Shown: in pieces, positions 57,729 through 64,000 of the stretch
Layout of the letters: each line of letters starts with the position of its first letter
How positions within the stretch are numbered: the stretch's first letter is position 1
Assembly (NCBI GenBank): GCA_036006525.1
Contig: DASYPP010000004.1
Span: 62,001 to 126,000 of the forward strand
Source of the DNA: DASYPP01 sp036006525
Lineage (GTDB): Bacteria; Gemmatimonadota; Gemmatimonadetes; Gemmatimonadales; GWC2-71-9
Length of the DNA: 64,000 bases
Direction: 5' to 3'
Position numbers and translations under genes: made by a program
The notes under the pieces: model-generated
The model's database searches: none
What the model saw: the letters and a program-made list of their open reading frames with translations, nothing else
Told to the model about the DNA's origin: nothing

Positions 57729-60113
57729 ATGATTGCGTTTCTCTCATTCCTCTTTCGCGTGGCCGCTCTCGCGCTCGCCCTGGTGCTCTGGTGGCGGCAA
57801 CGCGACTGGAGAATGGGGATGCTCTTTGTCCTGCTTCTCTTCATGGCCCTTCCGGCCACTCTCCTGTTCGATGGCGCAGCGAGCGGCGAGACTGTTGGTA
57901 TCACTCCAGATCAGATCGCCCATCTCCTGGTGAGCGCGTCGGCGCTCATGCTGGTGTTTTTCCTCGATGGCTTCATCGCCGAGCAGCGCTGCATGTCTTC
58001 CGCCCTGGCCCTGGAAAAGGCTTCGCTGGAGCAGCTCTTCGAGAGCGCACCCGACGCCCTGGTCCTGGTGGATAACGACAGCCGTATTCTCCGGCTCAAT
58101 TCCCATTTCACCAAGCTGTTCGGCTACACGGTAGAAGAGGTCCGCGGCGATTCGGTGGACGACCTGCTGGCTCCGGAAGCGCTCCAGGACGAGGCCGCCA
58201 AGGTGACCCATCAGGCCTCTCGAGGCGCCCGGATCAGCCTGGAGACGCTGCGCCGACGCCGGGATGGGTCGGTGGTAGATGTTTCCATCTTGGGCACGCC
58301 GATCATCGTGAACGGGCAGCAGGTGGCGATATATGGCAGCTACCGCGATATCACCCAGCGCAAGCGAGTAGAGCAGGCCCTGCGGGAGAGCGAGGAGCGC
58401 TATGCCCTGGCGGCTCGCGGCTCCAACGACGGGCTCTGGGACTGGGACTTCCGTCGCAACCGGATCTACTTCTCGCCCCGGTGGAAGGTGATGCTGGGGC
58501 TCAACGAGAACGACGTGGCTGACAATCCCGAGGAGTGGTTCGGCCGGGTCCACCCCGAGGATCTCGACCGGGTGAAGGCGGAAATCGCGGCGCACTGCGA
58601 GGGCGGGGGGTCCCATCTGGAGACCGAGCATCGCATGCGGTTGGCCGATGGTGCCTACCGCTGGATGCTGGTCCGCGGCATCGTGCTCCGGGACGAGGCC
58701 GGCAAGGCCTATCGCATGGCCGGCTCCCAGACCGACATCAGCGACCGCAAACTCTACGAGCGGCAACTCCAGCACGACGCGCTGCACGATGCACTGACCG
58801 GACTGCCCAACCGCACCCTGTTCATGGACCGGTTGGGGCACGCCCTGGCCCGCGCCCGCCGGCGGCCGGACGAGCTCTTCACCGTGCTGTTCCTCGATCT
58901 CGATCGCTTCAAGGTGGTGAACGACAGCCTGGGCCACCTGCTGGGTGACCGGCTGCTGGTGGAGTTCGCCCGCCGGATGGAGCGTTGCGTGCGCCCCGGG
59001 GACACGGTGTCCCGTTTGGGCGGCGATGAGTTCACCATTCTGCTGGAAGACCTGCGGTCCCCCGACGAAGCGATCCAGATCGCCGAGCGGATCCATGCCG
59101 AGCTGCTCTTTGCCTTCAACCTGAGCGGCACCGACGTCTTCACCTCCGCCAGCATCGGTATCGCGCACGGGAGCGCGGACTATGGCCACGCCGACCAACT
59201 CCTGCGCGACGCGGACACCGCCATGTACCGGGCCAAGTCCGGCGGCAAGGCGCGTCATGAGGTCTTCCAGAAGGCGATGCACGCGGACGTGCTGACGTTG
59301 CTGCACCTGGAGACTGATCTCCGGCGGGCGGTGGAACGGGCCGAGTTTACCCTGGACTACCAGCCTATCATGGACCTGGAAAGCCAGCGGATGATCGGGT
59401 TCGAAGCGCTGATTCGCTGGCACCATCCGCAGCGAGGCACCATCAGCCCCAGCGAATTCATCCTCACGGCCGAGGAGACCGGGCTGATCGTGCCGATCGG
59501 CTGGTGGGTGCTCAAGGAGGCCTGTCAGCAGATGCAGGCCTGGCATACCCGCTTCCCCGAGCACCAGGGGCTCAGCATCAGCGTCAATCTCTCGGCGCGG
59601 CTCTTCCGCCAGGCGGGGCTGCATGAGCGAGTGGTGGAAGTGGTGGCCTCGGCCGGTCTGCATCCGACCAAGGTGAAGCTGGAGATCACCGAGAGCGCCC
59701 TGATGGACTACGCGGAAGCCAGCGTGCTCACCCTGCGCCAGCTCAAGCACGCGGGGATCCAGGTGCAGATCGATGACTTCGGCACCGGCTACTCCTCGCT
59801 CAACTACCTCCAGCGTTTCGAGATCGACGCGCTCAAGATCGACCGCTCGTTCGTGAGCCAGCTGGGGATTGCGGGCGAGAATTCGGAGATCGCGCGGACC
59901 ATCATCACCCTGGCGCGAAATCTGGGAATGAAAGTGGTGGCCGAAGGCATCGAGACCGACATTCAGCTGGCCCAGCTGCAGGCCCTGGGCTGCGATGAGG
60001 GCCAGGGTTACCTGCTGTCCCATCCGCTCAAGCCCTTTGAAGTCGAGCAGTTGCTGCAGGAAGGCGACCTGGTGGGCCCCCGGTTCCGGCGGCCGATCAT
60101 CGCGGGACGGTAA
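57729..60113 (+). CDS. membrane PAS-PAS-GGDEF-EAL cyclic-di-GMP enzyme
   Basis: A 794-residue protein. Two N-terminal membrane helices (MLFVLLLFMALPATLLF; LLVSASALMLVFFLDGFIA), two PAS domains (about 98-215 and 216-345), a diguanylate cyclase domain with intact RLGGDEF (near 430) and an intact inhibitory site RPGD five residues before it, and a phosphodiesterase domain with EAL (GFEALIRWHHP, near 557), DDFGTGYSSL and the late EGIET. Both activities look possible; net direction cannot be told. It sits between the fimbrial locus and a giant surface protein. Confidence 0.93.
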   Translation: MIAFLSFLFRVAALALALVLWWRQRDWRMGMLFVLLLFMALPATLLFDGAASGETVGITPDQIAHLLVSASALMLVFFLDGFIAEQRCMSSALALEKASLEQLFESAPDALVLVDNDSRILRLNSHFTKLFGYTVEEVRGDSVDDLLAPEALQDEAAKVTHQASRGARISLETLRRRRDGSVVDVSILGTPIIVNGQQVAIYGSYRDITQRKRVEQALRESEERYALAARGSNDGLWDWDFRRNRIYFSPRWKVMLGLNENDVADNPEEWFGRVHPEDLDRVKAEIAAHCEGGGSHLETEHRMRLADGAYRWMLVRGIVLRDEAGKAYRMAGSQTDISDRKLYERQLQHDALHDALTGLPNRTLFMDRLGHALARARRRPDELFTVLFLDLDRFKVVNDSLGHLLGDRLLVEFARRMERCVRPGDTVSRLGGDEFTILLEDLRSPDEAIQIAERIHAELLFAFNLSGTDVFTSASIGIAHGSADYGHADQLLRDADTAMYRAKSGGKARHEVFQKAMHADVLTLLHLETDLRRAVERAEFTLDYQPIMDLESQRMIGFEALIRWHHPQRGTISPSEFILTAEETGLIVPIGWWVLKEACQQMQAWHTRFPEHQGLSISVNLSARLFRQAGLHERVVEVVASAGLHPTKVKLEITESALMDYAEASVLTLRQLKHAGIQVQIDDFGTGYSSLNYLQRFEIDALKIDRSFVSQLGIAGENSEIARTIITLARNLGMKVVAEGIETDIQLAQLQALGCDEGQGYLLSHPLKPFEVEQLLQEGDLVGPRFRRPIIAGR

Positions 60114-60118
60114 ACGGA

Positions 60119-60192
60119 AAGGACTAAGGACTAAGGACTAAGGACTTACTTACCTGGGCTGGGCAGTCCTTAGTCCCCAGTCCTCAGTCCCT
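60119..60192. repeat. paired-repeat hairpin 12 (heptamer AAGGACT)
   Basis: Four perfect heptamers AAGGACT at 60119-60146 face four of AGTCCNN type at 60165-60192, with an 18-base loop. It begins five bases after the GGDEF/EAL stop codon. Both flanking genes are on the plus strand, so it separates the cyclic-di-GMP gene from the adhesin gene. Confidence 0.92.
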
Positions 60193-60231
60193 AAGTGTTG
60201 CAAGGAAGCTACGATAGAACGAGTGTGTAGT

Positions 60232-60260
60232 TTGACAGGGCTTCTACCCCCCGGTAGGTT
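60232..60260 (+). promoter_or_regulatory. sigma-70-like promoter of the giant surface protein
   Basis: TTGACA (60232-60237), a 17-base spacer and TAGGTT (60255-60260). The -35 is perfect; the -10 has TA and T in the right places only. It lies 45 bases before the GTG start, just after hairpin 12. Confidence 0.5.
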
Positions 60261-60304
60261 CCACCTTCCATTGTAATCCTCAGTTTCCGGACTCCTCTCG
60301 CGAG

Positions 60305-63300
60305 GTGGTTACGGCCTTACGGACCCGGGTTCACCGGCTTGGCATCGCTGCGCTTGTGCTCGGGTTCTCCACGCTGGTAACAACCTGCGGAGACCAGGGT
60401 CCCACCGGGCCGGACAGCGGTCTGGCCAGCGCCGGGTTCGATCTCACCGGTCTCGCCCGGGCCGGCGGAAGCCTGCCGATTCCGGTTGATTCCCTCCGGG
60501 TGACGCTCCGCCGGAGTCGCGACAACTCGATCGCGATCGATACCGCGATCTACATCAACGCTTCCGCCGTCCGCACCAACCTCGATACGATCGCCATCAC
60601 CCTCCGCCTCGCGCTCAAGGAAACGCCCGAGGCGTTCGATTTCCTGGTGCAGGCCCGGGGCGGGGGCATCGCGTACTACGAGGTGAACGGGAACGTCAGC
60701 GTGTCGGCGGGCGGAATCACCCGCACGCCGGACATGGCTCCCACCTACGTGGGACCTGGCGCCCAGGCTGATTCCGTGACGATGTCGCTGGCGCCCACCG
60801 CAATCGCGGGCGGGGACAGCGCGCTGGTGTGGGCCCGGGTCTGGGATGGAGATACGGTGGTGCACGGCGTTCCGGTGGGGTACCGTTCGAGTGACACGCT
60901 CAAGCTCAACACCATTCGTTACGTGGGTGTGGACAGCGCCTGGGTGCAGGCCCCGCTCGCGCTCACCGATTCGGTCGACATCATCGCGGTGACGCCGACC
61001 GGACTCACCCAGTCGCAGCGGCTGAGCTTTGCTCCACCGCCGACCCAGCTGGTCATTGCCTCGGGCGACGCCCAAACCGTTCCGGCCGGTTCGCCGGCCG
61101 GAGCCCCGCTGGTGGTGGAGCTCCGGGACGCAGCGGGCAATCCGTATCCGATTCCCCGGGAGATCGTCTTCGCGGTAGTGTCCGGACCCGGCACCGTGGC
61201 GCCGCTCCAGGACACGACCGATGCGGCGGGGCATGCCCAGACCTTGCTTACGGCGGGTGGGAGCGCCGGCACGGTGCAGGTGAGCGCCACGGCGACGGGC
61301 ATCAGCGGAGCCGCGGTGACCTTCAGCGCCACGGTCACCGGCGGCGGCGGGCCGGGCGCACCCGACACGGTGGTCGTCATCTCGGGGAACAACCAGACCG
61401 CGGTCAACGGCACCCAGCTGCCGGCGCCGCTGGTGGTCGAGGTTCGCGACCAGGCCGGGATTCCGGTGCCCGGTGTCACGGTTGACTGGTCGCCGGTGCA
61501 GGGCAGCGCCGTGCCCACGACCGGACCGACCGACGCGTCCGGCCGGGCCCAGACCAACTGGACTCTGGGCACCAGCACCGCGAACCAGAGCCTGACGGCG
61601 ACAGTCGCCGGGCTTACGCCGCAGACCTTCAACGCGACGGCCACGTTCGCGTCCCCCACTATCCTGCTCTCCTTTACCGGAGTGCCCGGGGTCGGCATCG
61701 GTCTCTCCACCAATCTCAACGTGGGCCTGTCCACCCCGGCCGGTCCGGGCGGCGTCAATGTCACGGTCACCAGCGACCTTCCGGGGACGGTCTCGGTGGG
61801 CGGTACCGGCCATGTGGTGATAGCGCAGGGCCAGAGTTCCGGCGTCATCGCGATCAACGGCGTGAGCCTCGGCACCACGACGATCCGGGGGAACGCTACC
61901 GGCTTCACCGAGGGGACGCTGTCGGTTGACGTGCAGGACCGGTCGATCAGCCTGCCGACCACGCTCAACGTCCCCTACGGCCAGACCGCCTCGCTCCCGA
62001 TTCAGCTGGCGAGCCCGGCGCCTCCGGGTGGCGTCACCTTCACGGTGAACAGCAGCAATACCAACTTCGTCGGCGTTTCGGCCCCGACCGTCTTCATCGC
62101 GGCCGGCGCGCTGACCGCCAACGTCACGCTCCAGGGTATTCTGCCGGGGCCCTCGACCGTCACCGTGTCCAACCCGTCCTACACCAACGGCGTCTCGGCG
62201 GTCACCACCACGGCGTCGCTCAACATCGCGCAGAGCTCGACCAGTCTCGATCCGAGCTTCGGGACCACGATCACCATCAGCTTCCAGAGCAACGGGTCGG
62301 GGATCGCCGCTCCGGCGCCCGGCGTGGCCGTCACGATGACTCCGGCGAACGCGGCCTGCGTCGTCGCGACCTCGCCGGTCACCATCGCCACCGGGCTGGT
62401 GAGCACGACCAGCAATCTGACGTATGGCGGGAGCGCGACGCTGCCCTGCACGACCTATCTCCAGGCCACGGCGCCCAACATCCAGCCGGATAGCGTCCTG
62501 GTCACGGTGAACCCGATTCCGGGGATCACCCTGAACGGGTTCGGGGTTACGGTCGGCAGCGGCCTGGAGTTGAATGGTTCGGGCAGCCTGGCCACCCCGA
62601 ACCACGGCGGCGCGACACTGACCCTGACGAGCTCGGATCCGGCTACCCTGCTCCTGTCGCCGGATGCCTCGACCCCCGGCACGGCGTCGATCAACCTCGC
62701 GATACCCAACGGGACTCAGTTCTTCAGCTACTACACCCAGGGCGTGGAAGGTCAAACCGGCCCCGCGACCATCACGGCGTCAGCACCCGGCTTCAGCAAC
62801 GGCACCGTGGGCCAGACGGTGGTGCAGCCGGCGGTCGACCTGCAGGGCGTCCCGACCACAACCACGACGCTCTCGCCGGATAACGCGATCTACGCTCGGC
62901 TGGGCATCCCGGACGGATCCAACTCGTTCCTGATCGCGATCGAGAACGTTCGGCCCGGCGCTCCGGGTCCAGTCACCGCCACGTTCACCAGCAATGCGCC
63001 GGCAGTCGGCACCCTGGTGGATACGGCCGGCGTAGCCGCCACGCGCACCGCCCAGGTGCCGGTCGGCCTGTACTACACGCCGACCAGCGTGGCGTCGGGA
63101 GGGGTCGGCTTCCGGCCGCTCACCACCGGTTCAGCCGATGTCTCGGTGACGGTTCCGGGCTATATCGTCATGCCCGCGGCGACCCGGACCGTGAACGTGG
63201 TGCAGCCGGGCGTTACCCTCAATGGCTTCGGCGTGGCGGTTGGAAGCGGACTGCAGCTGAACGCTTCCGGCAGCCTGGGTGCCTCGAACCACGGCGGCGT

Positions 63301-64000
63301 AACCCTTACGCTCACCAGCTCGGATCCGAGCATCCTGCTGCTGTCGCCGGATGCGGTGACCCCGGGGACGGCATCAATCAACATCCCGATAGCGAACGGC
63401 AGCCAGTTCTTCGGCTACTACGTCCAGGGAGTCGAGGGGCAAACCGGCACCGCGACGATCACGGGGACGGCGAGCGGGTTCAGCAACGGCTCGGTCAACG
63501 AGACTGTCGCGCAGCCGGCGCTCGACCTCCAAGGCGTGCCGGCGACCACCACCACGCTGTCCACGGACAACGCGATCTACGCCCGGATCGGCATTCCGGA
63601 TGGCAGCAACAGCTTCCTGGTCGCCGTTGAGAACGTGCGGGCCGGCGCGCCGGGACCGCTTACCGCCACGTTCGTGAGCAGCTCGCCTGCCGTCGGCACC
63701 CTGGTGGATACCGCGGGAACCGCGGCCACCCGCACCGCCCAGATTCCGATCGGCCTGTACTACACTCCGACCGCCGTCGCCGCCGGTGGCGTGGCGTTCC
63801 ATCCGCTCACCAGTGGTTCCACCAACGTGTCGGTGACCGCACCCGGCAGTATCGTGATGCCCAGCGCGACCCGTGGGGTGACCGTCAGCCAGCCGGGCAT
63901 CACGCTCAACGGCTTCTCCTACCCGGTGGGCAGCGGGCTGCAGCTCAACGCCTCCGGCAACCTGGGCGCGGCGAACCACGGCGGCGTGACGCTTACCCTG
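60305..64000 (+). CDS. giant repetitive surface lipoprotein/adhesin (5' part)
   Basis: An open frame from GTG 60305 with no stop before the window ends (over 1,230 codons). The N-terminus is a lipoprotein signal (GIAALVLGFSTLVTTC). After a region to about residue 255, two bacterial Ig-like (Big_1-type) domains occur, e.g. PLVVEVRDQAGIPVPGVTVD and TDASGRAQTNWTLG. More beta-sandwich segments follow, and from base 62519 three copies of a 229-residue repeat begin. The composition (Thr, Ser, Gly, Val, Ala; few Lys) is typical of adhesins. GAGG overlaps the start codon. Confidence 0.85.
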   Translation, partial: MVTALRTRVHRLGIAALVLGFSTLVTTCGDQGPTGPDSGLASAGFDLTGLARAGGSLPIPVDSLRVTLRRSRDNSIAIDTAIYINASAVRTNLDTIAITLRLALKETPEAFDFLVQARGGGIAYYEVNGNVSVSAGGITRTPDMAPTYVGPGAQADSVTMSLAPTAIAGGDSALVWARVWDGDTVVHGVPVGYRSSDTLKLNTIRYVGVDSAWVQAPLALTDSVDIIAVTPTGLTQSQRLSFAPPPTQLVIASGDAQTVPAGSPAGAPLVVELRDAAGNPYPIPREIVFAVVSGPGTVAPLQDTTDAAGHAQTLLTAGGSAGTVQVSATATGISGAAVTFSATVTGGGGPGAPDTVVVISGNNQTAVNGTQLPAPLVVEVRDQAGIPVPGVTVDWSPVQGSAVPTTGPTDASGRAQTNWTLGTSTANQSLTATVAGLTPQTFNATATFASPTILLSFTGVPGVGIGLSTNLNVGLSTPAGPGGVNVTVTSDLPGTVSVGGTGHVVIAQGQSSGVIAINGVSLGTTTIRGNATGFTEGTLSVDVQDRSISLPTTLNVPYGQTASLPIQLASPAPPGGVTFTVNSSNTNFVGVSAPTVFIAAGALTANVTLQGILPGPSTVTVSNPSYTNGVSAVTTTASLNIAQSSTSLDPSFGTTITISFQSNGSGIAAPAPGVAVTMTPANAACVVATSPVTIATGLVSTTSNLTYGGSATLPCTTYLQATAPNIQPDSVLVTVNPIPGITLNGFGVTVGSGLELNGSGSLATPNHGGATLTLTSSDPATLLLSPDASTPGTASINLAIPNGTQFFSYYTQGVEGQTGPATITASAPGFSNGTVGQTVVQPAVDLQGVPTTTTTLSPDNAIYARLGIPDGSNSFLIAIENVRPGAPGPVTATFTSNAPAVGTLVDTAGVAATRTAQVPVGLYYTPTSVASGGVGFRPLTTGSADVSVTVPGYIVMPAATRTVNVVQPGVTLNGFGVAVGSGLQLNASGSLGASNHGGVTLTLTSSDPSILLLSPDAVTPGTASINIPIANGSQFFGYYVQGVEGQTGTATITGTASGFSNGSVNETVAQPALDLQGVPATTTTLSTDNAIYARIGIPDGSNSFLVAVENVRAGAPGPLTATFVSSSPAVGTLVDTAGTAATRTAQIPIGLYYTPTAVAAGGVAFHPLTSGSTNVSVTAPGSIVMPSATRGVTVSQPGITLNGFSYPVGSGLQLNASGNLGAANHGGVTLTL
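62519..64000 (+). repeat. 687-base in-frame tandem repeat in the adhesin gene
   Basis: Copies begin at 62519, 63206 and 63893, each at PG[IV]TLNGF and each 687 bases (229 codons) apart without any length change. The third is cut by the window edge. Shared blocks: NHGG-TLTLTSSDP, LLLSPDA-TPGTASIN, NAIYAR-GIPDGSNSFL and ATRTAQ-P-GLYYTPT. Copies differ at many synonymous and some coding positions, so they are not very recent. Confidence 0.93.

Noticed and set aside
57744..60023. 759-codon frame opposite the GGDEF/EAL gene, and 53796-55982 opposite the usher
   Set aside because: Both are shadows of well-supported genes and have no ribosome site or recognisable domain.
60317..62755. Long open frame on the minus strand opposite the adhesin gene
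   Set aside because: It is rich in Arg, Gly and Asp with no family motif; the plus-strand frame has a signal peptide, Ig domains and in-frame repeats. High GC leaves the antisense phase open.

Overview
The window is GC-rich, gene-dense bacterial chromosome. Many starts are GTG or TTG, and ATGA/GTGA/TAATG stop-start overlaps are common. TonB-dependent receptors, a DUF5916 protein, many signal peptides and lipoproteins, a cytochrome bd oxidase and an usher-type outer-membrane protein point to a Gram-negative aerobe. The combination of families suggests Gemmatimonadota or a similar soil phylum. That placement is inference; no rRNA or marker gene is present. I see no tRNA, rRNA, CRISPR array, phage or complete insertion sequence.

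Layout. 1-4744: a gene tail, a secreted DUF4097 protein, a TPR protein, an M20 dipeptidase and an unknown protein. 4829-12456 (minus): lipA-pdhA-pdhB-pdhC-lpdA-membrane protein-lipB-sulfite-oxidase-like gene, i.e. a pyruvate dehydrogenase complex together with the enzymes that make and attach its lipoyl cofactor. 12512-16395 (minus): asparagine synthase, a TlpA-type thioredoxin and a DUF1684 protein. 16678-18074: ECF sigma factor with anti-sigma. 18276-21992 (minus): a cluster of unknown function (two DUF4331-type proteins, TPR, HupE/UreJ-like, DUF6702). 22123-24165: ThiO, a small zinc finger and small membrane proteins. 24273-30238 (minus): a coupled run of hybrid histidine kinase, two glycosyltransferases, DUF3108, a deoxyhypusine-synthase-like protein and an NTF2-like lipoprotein. 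30237-35595: mixed genes ending in FmdB, coiled-coil, DUF1028 and POT transporter genes. 35824-41068: cydAB, a degenerate SOD-like lipoprotein, malate synthase and a TPR membrane protein. 41229-50387: DUF5916 protein, TonB receptor with a beta-propeller lipoprotein, HEAT-repeat protein. 50481-57553: M28 peptidase, a 38-residue lipoprotein and a chaperone-usher fimbrial locus. 57729-64000: a GGDEF/EAL protein and the first part of a giant repetitive surface lipoprotein that runs off the window.

Two things stand out. First, twelve gene borders carry one kind of structure: short tandem repeats (7-10 nt units) on one side and the reverse complement of the same unit on the other, making long imperfect hairpins. 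Unit sequences differ between loci, but two are reused at distant sites. The structures contain stop codons of neighbouring genes, nested terminators and, at 33082-33111, the hydrophobic core of a signal peptide. Second, the surface-attachment region has near-perfect sigma-54 promoters (-24 GG / -12 GC) before the pilin-like gene, the chaperone-usher genes and probably the cyclic-di-GMP gene. This suggests one sigma-54-controlled adhesion programme.
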